NCBI GenBank assembly: GCA_003290165.1
Contig: QNQO01006225.1
Location: 124,001 to 188,000 of the forward strand
Source of the DNA: Berberis thunbergii
Taxonomy: Eukaryota > Streptophyta > Magnoliopsida > Ranunculales > Berberidaceae
DNA: 64,000 nucleotides
Direction: 5' to 3'
The notes beneath the pieces are model-generated. The model did not search any database and was not told the DNA's origin. It was given only the letters and a program-made list of their open reading frames with translations. A program made the position numbers and the translations under genes. Below, in pieces: positions 32,882 to 43,259 of this stretch; the first letter of the stretch is position 1; each line of letters opens with the position of its first letter.

Positions 32882-34685
32882 CCACATTAAGCTAGAGCCT
32901 AGAATTCTCATGTCACTTGAGTTTCCCTGAAGTATATCTTCGGATGCCTTTATGAGAAATTGATGTAATCAAGTTCTGAAATTTGGAAGGCTCTTGGAAA
33001 CATATGTGAAACTCTAAGAAAATGCATTTCAACACTTTGCTGCAGAGATTTGCAAAGAAAATTATGTTCTAAACATGTTCATTTTGATCACTTTTCTCGA
33101 TATTGACACTTGCCATGAACAGATTGCTGAACAACCTCAGAATCTTGTGTATGTGCACTAATTAGATAGGCTTAAGAGTATGAAGTTAACCTTAATTTGT
33201 GTATGAAGTTACAACATGTTAGATGTTTGACAAATTAAGTGTTTAATTTTTGTACTCAAAAGGTTCGTGGGAGAGATTAAATGCCTTCACCTTCATTAGG
33301 AAGGTTTAGTGGGCATCATCAATAGGCTTCTCCTTCTCTCTATTTAGATCTGAACTGATGGTATGCACTCCTTATTGCAAAGCATGTTGTTTCCTTATTT
33401 GAATCTCTTTATGCTTATGATGGGAAATATGGCTTTTAGGCCAATATGGATTGAGTGGGTTTAAGCTTGCAACATAGGCAAAGTCTGCTTACTAAAAAAA
33501 CTGGTGTATAATCTTCAGCAGTGGATCGATTAATTCATTGGCCAACAAAGCTCATCACAATTTGATGACTGGTAACCAGGCAGATTGGACAATAATCTTC
33601 ATTATTAATCTAGTCATGTACAATACAATTTGTTATGAACTGATCTAGTTCTGATTATATTTCTGCAAGATTGAAGAACCAAAGCAATGCAATATTCAGT
33701 ACCAATGTCAGAGTTGCTGATTCCTGGAAGCAATGGAACCAATGTCAGAGTTGCTGATCCCTGGAAGCAATGGAGTCTTGCAAGATACAATCAAGATAAG
33801 AACAGCTAAAAGAGTTTCTGAACAATGAAGCCAGATTTTGAAATGATGGAATTTTGTATAGAATGGATTGTAAAGATTACAATGGAAAAAAATGAATTGT
33901 AACAGGCAGAATTTGAGATTGCCAGTCCCCCTTATGAGCAAAGCTCAATGTACAAAAGTTTATTACAGAATGAATGAATTTTATTGCTCTTGCTAATCTC
34001 TTATTTATAGGGACCACTGGGTGCTTGTTTTTCTTCTAATCGGGTTGTTTTAGTGAGCACCAAGGGGAGTGCTTGACACAAAATGCAGAAAAAGCTTCAA
34101 TTTCCTTGAGTTACAATGTACTTGTAGTATCTGCTATAAAAGGCAATCCTAATTTAAGTCACTGTCGCAAGTTACCTTGCCAGTTGCTTCTTTCTGTCGA
34201 ATTTTAGTAATGCTTCACATACTTTGCAGCTTGATACTGGAAATTATACAGTATGGTAAATGCTATAAACCTGATGAAAAGCTATGAATAATTTGAATAA
34301 TGCACCGTCTTCGAAACTGATAATTCATAACTATATTGATATTTCATATCCGACATACAATTAATATCCAGAAGGATCGACATCATAAAACCAGCCAATC
34401 ACATAAAACTTTCAAGTTATTTCTTTACATCACTTGCTAAGCATGTACATTAAACACAACTCTTAAAGCAGTAAACACTGAAAGCATAGTCTGTGTGCCA
34501 CACTTGAGCCTGCATGAGGTGTGCTACTGACTTGTTACTAAGACAACACCATAGTAAGGTAGTCGTGGTTCATGCATAGTTCCTCAGTTCAACTGCAATA
34601 GAATAAAGAAGAGGAGCTCAACTATCATTGAGACTGTAAATTATAGCTAACTGAAAACAAATCATAAATCAGAAATACAGTTAAG
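32882..34685. other. central part of the Pack-MULE, non-coding
   Basis: Single-copy sequence between the arms with no recognised gene. It includes a 37-base tandem duplication at about 33700-33775 (ACCAATGTCAGAGTTGCTGA repeated) and sequence that may be the 3' flank of the GSTL gene on the minus strand. Confidence 0.45.
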
Positions 34686-34689
34686 AGAG

Positions 34690-36751
34690 CTTACCCCGAG
34701 GTGATTCTTCAGACCTGTAACTAGCACCTGCGGATCCCCATTTTGTTTGTTTATAAGCCTCAATCTTTTCCAATTCCTGCATGACAAGGTAAAGCATATT
34801 TGACATCAATATCATCCTTCTAGTCACTAAAGAAGAGGTTACTTTGTGATGGCATCAAAGTAATCATCTAAGGCAGTATGTCGTCAGCCTTCCTACTCTC
34901 AAAATTAGGTGCTAAAAATCTTATATAAGACTCAGTAATGTGCATTTCCTGGCTCGCCTCTTAACATTGTGTGAAATTCTAAGCAAAAGAATCAGTAGTG
35001 ATCCTTCTCTTTTCTCTTTTATAGGTGCCAGATTCAACTACAACTTAATCCTTACATAGATCTCAAGTAATATAAATAATATTGAGCAACAGAGTGTACC
35101 TCGATCCACAATGTCAAGCTTAGGCCTTCCTGATGTGATGTCGTACTTCTTGACATCAAACATCAAAAGATAGTATCTTTCCACGAACGGAGCATAGGCA
35201 ATGTCCACCTGAACATTAAATATGAAAATCCTTGAGAAAGATAATGAACCAAGTTAAATATATACAGAGACGTAATTGTGATAAATTCCTCAATTTTTGT
35301 AAAGTAACACAAAAGGGATGGAAATGGTAACTTACCAGACTAAATTGACCAAGAAAGAAAGGGCCATCATCGAATTTGGAAAGAGCTTTTCTAGGCAATC
35401 AAATGTAGAACCTGAATGCACATGCGTAAACGATGCAAATCAGCCTATTTCTAAGTTAACAATTTTAATTTTTCAGGAAAGAAGGTGTTCGACCTTACCT
35501 GCATCCGAGTTCCCTTTAAGTGCACCAATAACCTCTGCACTGAAGGTGTCCGTGTAGGCAAACAATTCTCCATCAAACACCGTATGGGCAAATGAAAGAG
35601 GTATACAACCTACAAACATGAAAATTGCAAATAAATGAGAACATTTACAGTGTGTGTGTGTGTGCATGAACACAAGAAGAAAAACTGACATGGGTCACAA
35701 TTGCTGAAGTTTATGTTTGTTCGATAAGGGATGGCTTGTCCCGTATGAGATGTGAACACCAATAAGTTTGGTCACGTTTTCTAAATTATATGGTTTGTTC
35801 AATCAGGACAATCTCTCTTGTTCTTTTCTCAATTCCCTTTCGATTCCCATTTTCAAACTGTGGGTTGCGAACTTGGGATGATCCCAATAACCCCACAAGG
35901 AAATCATCTTTGATCTTTCTTCTCTTTCACCAGAAATAGAACCTTAACCATGCCTAGCAGTATATCAACATTGCTGAAATTTGGTACCAATTTTCACACA
36001 CACACCCAAAAAAAAAGAAAAAAACCATTCACTAAACTAATCTTTATTTTAACTAAAATAATACATATATTGATTCTAAAATCAAGGATGCAGACATTAC
36101 TAATAAAAATATTCCTTCAGATAGTCAAGTTGCTTTCTTATTGATTTTTAAGTTTGGGTTTCAAAAGGATAAACAATTAGAATAAACAATCAAACACCCA
36201 CAAAAATTTTGTTATGCAGATTCTGGGATTTGAGATCTACACTATTAAACCCCAAGTGCATAGAGAAGAAAAAATGGGGTTCTGAAACTCACCTTGTTGT
36301 TGCATCAAACAAAGGAGGGGGCTCTGAAGTTGAGTTCAGAACAGGTGGAAGAACCTCTTGCACATCTCTGCAGAATAAAAGAAACAAAAGGGTCAAAATT
36401 TTGCACAAAAGAAACAACCCCAAAAAGAGGTTTTAAGCAAATTTGCATGGATTTAGAGAATCCCCATTGATCAAATTCGCAGAAAAATTGTGAGGGTGAC
36501 AGAGAGATGGATTGGAACTCTACCGTCACTTCTCTGCCCACCAAATCCTTGAAGTAGGAGAAGAACAACTACAAGAAGAAAAAAACCAACAAATCAAAAG
36601 CACCCCATGAAAGGAACTACAAAACCCATCATCAAAACTGTAGAAAAAAAAAGCAAAAAATTTGACTTTGAAATAGATATACTCAAAACAACAGATGGGG
36701 AAATCATGTTAAAGATTCAATTTTTCAAGACACAGTGAGAGATCTTACCAT
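34690..36751 (-). pseudogene. LSM2-GSTL chimeric gene, right MULE arm (lambda-class glutathione transferase)
   Basis: Minus strand. LSM2-derived start: ATG at 36751-36749 then a GT donor, and 36568-36518 reads LFFSYFKDLVGREVTVE, as in LSM2 where an intron follows the start codon. GSTL exons: 36367-36293 (VQEVLPPVLNSTSEPP), 35609-35499 (LYTSFICPYG fused to GELFAYTDTFSAEV), 35411-35336 (ALSKFDDGPFFLGQFSL), 35209-35100 (DIAYAPFVERYYLLMFDVKK, then YDITSGRPKL) and 34776-34690 (ELEKIEAYKQTKWG). All have plausible GT/AG borders. Lambda GSTs are thiol transferases with a catalytic Cys; the CPY motif is kept, but most of the thioredoxin fold after it is deleted. One A is missing at 35390 (frameshift). 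The chimera might be transcribed from the LSM2 promoter but is unlikely to make an active enzyme. Confidence 0.8.
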
Positions 36752-37009
36752 CTTTTCACCTATTTCGCTAGAAAGAAAGAAGGGAGGATGGAGAGATCGA
36801 CAAGACCTTTTGCTTTGGTTTCTTCTTTGGAGCCAAAAGTGGCTTCTTCTTTGGCTTGAGCGGGAGAGGGAGGGCTTCCTCTGCCGAGCGGGAGAGGGAG
36901 GACTTCCTCGGTCTTCGTTGGGGAGAGGGAGTGGCTCTTCTCTGTCTCTGTGGAGATGGAAATGGGGAGAGGGAGAGGTTCCCTCCTTTTCTCCCCAAAA
37001 ATTTCGATT

Positions 37010-37040
<31 letters not shown>

Positions 37041-37142
37041 GAATCGATGCAGTAGCACGTGCGAGGGGCGATGCAGGACCACGTGCCTGGGAGGGTCCGT
37101 CCCATAGGGCGGGCTGTGAGGACGGGCTGCGTAGAATTTTTC
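35325..37142. repeat. right terminal inverted repeat of the Pack-MULE
   Basis: Partner of 31020-32881. It ends in the same 20-base terminus followed by TATCAAGAG. Contains a T run at about 37012-37040 next to the paired G-boxes. Confidence 0.9.
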
Positions 37143-37151
37143 TATCAAGAG

Positions 37152-37956
37152 TAAGTTGTTTATCTCAAATCTCTTTTTGTTATTCTATGTGACCTAACTC
37201 TTGGGATATAAAAGTATCTCTTAGCATTAATGTATAAAAATCAAATCTAATTTCGAAATCTATTATTGGTGGCAGTAGGCGAAGTGCATTAAGTGAGTGC
37301 ATATGATACTGGCTACTTATAAATGGTTAGTAGGCATCGAAAGTGAGTTTAAGTGCATTCAGTGAGTGTCTAGCATAAATCCAATATAAAATGAATTTGA
37401 GGTCTTGAAGAGATGAAAAGAAAGATTGAGAGCTAAATAACAAGAAGAGAGATTTACAGAGAATCAAAAAAGAAAATGAGAGAGGTGGTGTTGGCGCTTT
37501 GGAGTGGGTTGCCAAAATGAAGTTATTGCATATAAACAAAGCAAGAAAAAGAGGAATTTCTATTTGTAGCTTTTTGGTTCGATGAGCACGTGCATGTCCC
37601 TTAATTAAATGAAAATTGGATGCGTCATAAACTAGCATTAATATCTCAAAAGTGTCATTAAGCCAATTGCACTGATAATAAACAATATAAGGGCTCCAAA
37701 AGGATTTTGGACCTACAAAATACACCCCCCAACTTACAATATTATATAAGATCCACCAAACCACTCGCTTGAAACTAGCTTCGATGCCAATTCCAACGAC
37801 AATTACTATTTATATTAACCATTCTTACCGAGTAACACCAATACAAAATATAACGTCCACCAATAGCCTTAGAACAACCACCACTTTGTTTCATTTTCAC
37901 CGACCACCTTAGTCCCAAGGATGATAAATTAGGCAACGATGATGAAAAATGAATTT
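37152..37956. other. unassigned region right of the MULE
   Basis: A minus-strand open frame (37764-37327, 145 codons, reading WGVYFVGPKSFWSPYIVYY) has no known domain and looks like chance or part of an old repeat. A stretch around 37270-37370 contains repeated AGTGCATT(A/C)AGTGAGTG motifs. Nothing else recognised. Confidence 0.4.
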
Positions 37957-38417
37957 CGGCTGCATTTGTTTCATAGAAAATTCTTTTTTGGAGTGTTTAT
38001 TTCCCTGAATTAAAATTTTCTTGTATTTGTATCACGAAAAATTATAATTTTTTGGAAATTTTTTATTCCAAATGAGCCTCATGGGAGGAAAATCAACATC
38101 CCAAATTTTAATGGGATGTTGATTTTTTTAGTATTTTTCACTTTTATACTCACCATTTCAATTGTTCAATGTCCACCAACACTAACCACCCTACCCTTAC
38201 AATCACCATTACAACCATCATTCTTACTGCCACTTTAACTATGTACAAAGTCAACCACACCACCTCCATCGTTGCTGCCACAATCAACTTAAATATTGAT
38301 TAATAAATATTATTTTCCATGAAACAACCAAACAACATGAAAATCTTTTTAGGAAAATAAGCATTCTTGGGAAAAAAAAATTCCTTAAAATTTTATTTTC
38401 TGTGAAACAACTTGGCC
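37957..38417. mobile_element. MITE-like element
   Basis: Left end GGCTGCATTTGTTTCATAGAAAA and right end, read inward, GGGCCAAGTTGTTTCACAGA form imperfect inverted repeats of about 25 bases, with T-rich interior and no coding capacity. No convincing target duplication found, so class is uncertain (hAT-type ends likely). Confidence 0.5.
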
Positions 38418-38673
38418 CTTTAATTTTTTTTTTCACCTTTTCAATCAATTTAGGTGATCACATGCCTTGCACGCACTCTCTATATAAGACATTTTTCGCC
38501 TATTCTCAAACCCGAATCTTCTAAATTCAATCAACCTTGGTTGATTTGGCAGTCAAAGTAAAAATTGCCCACAATGTGTGTCAAGAATTTCAACCATTGA
38601 CTTAGCCCCCCTCTCTCTTTGAACCATTGATTTAATAAACCAAAGCCAAATTGTGACTATGTGGAGTGCCACC

Positions 38674-39842
38674 TAGGGATGGCAGTGGGGAGGATTTTCA
38701 CGGATATTCGCCCCACCCAATCCGTTTGGGCGATTTTGGACATGCCTAAATGGATTTTGGGGCGGATACAGATATCCAAACAACATCCATTAAATATTTG
38801 GGGCGGATACGAATTTGGCCATATCCGCCTCACGGATCCATTTAAGTGTTGATATTACAAAAATACCCTCAACCCTTTATATGCCGAAAAAAAAAACAAC
38901 CTACCTCTCTCTCAATCACTTTCACAGTTTCACATCTGCTTTTCAGCTCTCACAAAACCAGAGCAGAGACTTCGTCCCTTCTTCTCCCTCAAAACAGCGA
39001 GCGACCTCCCTTCGAACGACTCACAGTGAAGGCCGCGAGCGACCTCCCTTTGACCAACCAACCTCCCTTCGAGCCTTCGAGCGACTCACAGCGAAGGCTG
39101 CGAGCGACCTCCCTTCGACCAACCAACCTCCCTTCGAGCGACTCACAGCGAAGGCTGCGAGCAACCTCTCTTCGACCACCCTTCGACCAACCAACCTCCC
39201 TTCGAGCGACTCACAGCGAAGGCTGCAAGCAACCTCCCTTCGACCAACCAACCTCCCTTCAAGCGACTCACAGCAAAGGTCGCGAGCGACCTCCCTTCTT
39301 CTCTCTCATAGCGAAGGTCGTGAAGGGTGGCGGAGGCCGAACCTCCCTTCTTCTCTTTCACAGATCTGAGGCCGACACTCGAAGAATCATTTCAGATCAA
39401 GATTTGAAATCGAGATCTCAGATCAAGATCAAGATTTCAAATCAAGATCTCAGATCTGAAATCAAGATATCAGATCTGAGATCGATTTTTTTTTTAATTT
39501 TCAAATCAAGATATCAGATCTATCAGAGATTGATTTTTTTTTGTTAATTTTTATTTTAATTTTCGTATGGATTTTTTGTAATTTTTGTAATTTCTTTATA
39601 ATTTTTGTATGCATGTTTGAATCTTTGTAAATTTTGTTATAATTTCTGTAGTTAGAGATATAATTATAATTGTAAACGGATTGGCAGGGCGAGGAAGATA
39701 TCCGCCAATCCGCACAGGGCGGTTACAGTTTTTTAATAAAAATTGCAACCGGATTGGCCGGGCGGATTGGAGATCCATTATTCCTGACAGATCGGAGATG
39801 GATTTGCTCAAATCCGCCCCAATCCACCCCGTTGCCATCCTA
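38674..39842. mobile_element. non-autonomous hAT element with internal minisatellite
   Basis: Ends TAGGGATGGCAGTGGGG (38674) and the inverted TAGGATGGCAACGGGG (39842) are the termini of a common plant hAT family. The 8-bp flanks GTGCCACC (38666-38673) and ATGCCACC (39843-39850) match at seven positions. The subterminal parts carry repeated GGGCGGAT/ATCCGCCC words. It lies about 120 bases upstream of the SANT gene start codon. Confidence 0.85.
38990..39305. repeat. minisatellite inside the hAT element
   Basis: About five imperfect units of 50-60 bases built on TTCGAGCGACTCACAGCGAA, GCGAGCGACC and CTCCCTTCGACCAACCAAC. GC-rich compared with the surroundings. The long open frames here (184 and 233 codons) are products of the repeat, not a recognisable protein. 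Confidence 0.85.
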
Positions 39843-39962
39843 ATGCCACCCATCCCCGTCCTAGCCTCGCTCTCACATCTGTCGCTCCCTACTGAACATT
39901 TGAATTGAATTGTGATTTGCCCCGCCCTCTCTTGTCCGAAGAGAAGACAAGAGAAGAGAAGA

Positions 39963-41159
39963 ATGTCCAGCGACACCAATTCTTCCATCATACGATCCAA
40001 TATAATTCTCCAGATGCAAACTCCGCCTCAGATAACACCAATCTCCTCTTCTTCTTCTTCTTCGCAGAGAAAGAGAAAACCCCAACCCCATTTCCATTCC
40101 CCTCCTTGGAGGAAAATCCCTTCTTCTTCTTCTGCTGCTGATTCCTCTAAGAAATCGATCCCAGTTACTTCTACCAAATCATCTAATTCAACAACAACAA
40201 CGATGAAGGCGGACGCTGCAGATGGGCTTCTAGCTCTTCGTTCACCGCGACGATCTCCAAGGTTCTATCTTTCCAATCTCAACCCCTTCAATACCAGCGG
40301 AAAATCTCCTTCTATTGCAATGAATGATGTGAGGGCGGCCGCTGTGGAGGGACTTCTAGCTCTCCGACCACGACGATCTCCAAGGTTTGCACCATCAAAC
40401 ACCACCCCCACACCCAACAACGATGGAAGAACAACTCCTTCTCTTACCACCACCTCCTCCTCCAGCTCCAAAAGAAAGAGAAGACCAGCAACCCGATACA
40501 CCCCACCATCGCCCATGCAGAAGAAGCAGAAGACGAGTAAAAGGTGTGGAGTTGTTCAGGAAGATAATAGTGCCCATCAGTTGTGCAAGGAAAGTTTCGG
40601 TCTTGAATTACCCCTAAACAAAACATCATTGAAATCCAGAAAAAATACCCATTTCAGTTCAATTCTCACTTCCATTCAAAATGTTTCAACAGAGAAAACA
40701 GACGTAAAGGGTTACCCCCAAACCCCCAAAGTCGGTTTGAGTAAGCCGATGGCTAAGATTCATGATGAGGTCAAAGAAAGGTTTGAGCTTGATGGGGTGG
40801 TGAACAAGGAAAGCACTCCACAACACTTCACGTCTATAGCTCTGTCTAATTCTTTTGATGGAGAGATTTTACCCCAGAAAGGGAATGTACAAGGTCCTAC
40901 TTCATCTAAGGATTATAAAGAGAAGATAAAGGTCGACAAGGATGTGAAATCTCTAATTTTTCCAGCGGTGATGATGCCTGAAGGAGGTGGAGTTCAGAGA
41001 AGAAGTAGAAACATCAACACGCAAACGAAAGAAATTGGAGATAAGAGGGCAGAGAGTTCATCTGGCAATAAATGGACGAAAGATCAAGAACTGGCATTGC
41101 AGAAAGCTTACTTTAATGCAAAGCCTTCTCCGCATTTCTGGAAGAAAGTGTCAAAAATG
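39963..41159 (+). CDS. SANT/Myb-like domain protein, exon 1 (residues 1-399)
   Basis: Most intact gene of the window; predicted protein 644 residues from two exons. The first in-frame ATG is 39963 (MSSDTNSSII). The N-terminus is Ser/Thr-rich and basic, with a duplicated motif: GLLALRSPRRSPRF near residue 88 and GLLALRPRRSPRF near residue 129. A basic stretch follows (SKRKRRPATRY, KKQKTSKRC), likely a nuclear signal. The SANT domain begins near residue 370 (KWTKDQELALQKAY, then HFWKKVSKM) and is split by the intron right after M399. The donor is ATG|GTATTC at 41160. The SANT wording (W-x-xFWxxVSxxVxGKSAxEC) recalls the SANT domain of M18BP1-type chromatin proteins, but I cannot name the gene. 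Probably a nuclear chromatin or DNA-associated protein. Confidence 0.85.
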
Positions 41160-42275
41160 GTATTCCACTACTCTAAGTCTACATTATTTAAGCTGATTAC
41201 TTGTTAATTTTATAATCTTCGACATTTATTAATTATTAGTGTTGTCATTATATAGTATACTAAGCGTCGCTTTCTTCTTATCTACCCTTTTATTAGAAAC
41301 ATTGCAAGTTTCACTGTGAACCTTGTAGTAAACTGGGAGAACGAAACTGAAATTCAGCTTTGTTGCATTACTTGTTATTGCTATATGAATTAAATACAAC
41401 TCATTGTGTCTTACATATTCCTAATTAATTCTTGAACCTGTTTTTCTCTTTTCTAGCAGGCAAATAGGTTAACGGAAGCATCACCTTATAGAACTTTATA
41501 CCTATTATAGTATTGTTATCTAGCAAATAGGGTTATAAATCAAATTGTTGGGTTAGATTCTAGAACCTTATAAGCTTATAAATGTTCAAGGCCCTTTCAT
41601 CTTAGTTTAGTTTGCCGCTTATGCAACTGCTAAGGTTGGCCGCTCCATTTCATGTGGTTTGAACATGATAAAAGGAGAACTCTTCTAAGCCCAATAAACC
41701 ATCTCTTTACCGTATCAAGTGCGATGCTTTTATGCTTTTAAGTTCAACATCTATGATAATCCTTCTAGAAGCAAGCTACCTTCTGGCTGGCTCATGCAAT
41801 CAACAAAAAATACCTTCACGCTTAGTTTAGGAAGCTAGCTTGGTAAGCTAAGCAAGTCTGCTTTTCCGGGCACTTTGATAGGATGTGGATCATTCATGAC
41901 GAGAATGGACTTCTCCGTAATGTAATGTAATAGTAGAGTCACGGTTCAGTTCCCGGGTCATTCTACCTTTTTGACTAGACGAAGGAGATATGAATTCCAT
42001 TATGGCAGGTAAGGGCTTGGCTTGACCGTGTGTTCTCTCCTGGTTGGTCGGAGGCAAAGACAGGCGTAATTCATCATTTTGTGTTGGGGCTTTTTCTTGC
42101 AATGGATGACTCATCTTTCAAGGCTAGTTGTTTTTTTAGCTCCTTTATGAAGTGGAAGAATCATGTTAGCAAGGGCATGCAATTTTTTCCAATGTATGTT
42201 CTGTAAACAATTTCACCCATTTCCACAATAAGTCCACCATGGTATATGTATATATATATATATATATATTACCTT
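41160..42275 (+). other. SANT gene intron, first part
   Basis: Intron 41160-47394 begins here. 41600-42150 has the higher-GC, gene-poor look of plant mitochondrial intergenic DNA (for example GCTTTTCCGGGCACTTTGAT), which may be an organelle-derived insertion, but this is only an impression. An (AT)n run lies at 42241-42270. Confidence 0.4.
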
Positions 42276-42480
42276 TTCTTATATCCCTTCTTTAATTATT
42301 TTTTGGTAATTTTTAATAATCCTCTTATATACTTGGGTACATAAGATTTGTAATCTACATCTGCTGTTTTCCTTTATTATTCTTTTATGGGGAAGTCAAT
42401 ATAAACTTAGATAGTTTGAGAGTGATAAGAGACTGAGCCATCACATTGTTGAATACAATACTTAATTCAGAGGCAATTAT
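42276..42480. repeat. direct repeat, left copy, in SANT intron
   Basis: TTATATCCCTTCTTTAATTA through GGCAATTATTG resembles 45524-45660 in the same orientation, including TTTTGGTAATTTTTAATAA and a GAGAGTGATAAGAGACTGAG block. The left copy contains about 60 bases absent from the right copy. Confidence 0.7.
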
Positions 42481-43208
42481 TGTTAGAAACAAAAAATTGA
42501 GAAAAAGTTAAAACGGTTTAGTTTGCAGTAGCTAATAAACACAAAAGGATCTCGCGCATTGATACGATTTCCTTAAAGCGATTTCTCCTTTCTCGGTGCT
42601 TACGGATTGTATGAGCGTTACTTCCCAGGACTCCTTTTGACCACTCAAGCTGGCGAAACACTTGCCCCTTGAGATATTCGAAAGGAACAGACCACTATCA
42701 AGGAACTATACGAATTGTAGGAGAAGAATTTCGAGTGCAAGAGAGTTCAAAAAATCCGATGCCACAATGACATTTTGCACTCCTATTTGTAGCCATAGGT
42801 TGGATAGTTGAAGAGGCATCATATGAAAAGTATCTTCATTAATTGTTGGAAGATGAAAAGTGAAAAGTCACATTTTAATTGATTCAATTAATCTTGGAAG
42901 ATGAAAAGTGAAAATCACTTTTTTAATTCAATTAATCTTTATTTCATTAATTCTTAATAAAATTTTGGAATAAATATTAATATCTTGTTGAAGCACACAT
43001 GCACGAACCAAACCGAGTTGACCAATCAAGTAGTAACAATGTACGTACATGTGATAATTTGGTTCAACCAACATGAATGTAGGTCCCTACTTTTCACAAA
43101 ACTTGGGTACCCTGCAAACACGTACCAACATAGACCCGCCTGAACCGAGGCTTGGGTCCCACCTGAAATTAGGCTCAAAGTTGACCTGAAGTCAACATAT
43201 ATCCAACA
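42481..43208 (-). repeat. copia-type LTR, minus orientation
   Basis: Plus strand begins TGTTAGAAAC and ends ATCCAACA; on the minus strand it starts TGTTGGATATATG. Just outside, the minus strand reads CATGTGAGGGAT before the TGTTGG start, a polypurine-type site, so this looks like a 3' LTR with a small remnant of internal sequence (43209-43259). It contains a direct repeat GGAAGATGAAAAGTGAAAA (42851 and 42897). No matching second LTR was seen. Confidence 0.65.
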
Positions 43209-43259
43209 ATCCCTCACATGAATGACCAAATTGGCCTTCCAGTCAAAACTTAGTTTGAG

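Larger units (their letters stand above)
31020..37142. mobile_element. Pack-MULE (Mutator-like element with captured genes)
   Basis: The ends are exact inverted repeats: GAAAAATTCTACGCAGCCCG (31020) and its reverse complement ending at 37142. A perfect 9-bp target duplication TATCAAGAG flanks it (31011-31019 and 37143-37151), the hallmark of Mutator-like elements. Terminal inverted repeats are unusually long, about 1.86 kb and 1.82 kb. No transposase was seen. It carries the 5' region of an LSM2 gene and most of a lambda-class glutathione transferase gene; the 5' half of that chimera is present in both inverted repeats. Confidence 0.9.

Noticed and set aside
37327..37764. Minus-strand open frame of 145 codons
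   Set aside because: No recognisable domain, AT-rich, no gene context; likely chance or old repeat.
38815..39547. Open frames of 184 and 233 codons in the plus strand
   Set aside because: Translations of a minisatellite inside the hAT element; repeated wording in all frames.
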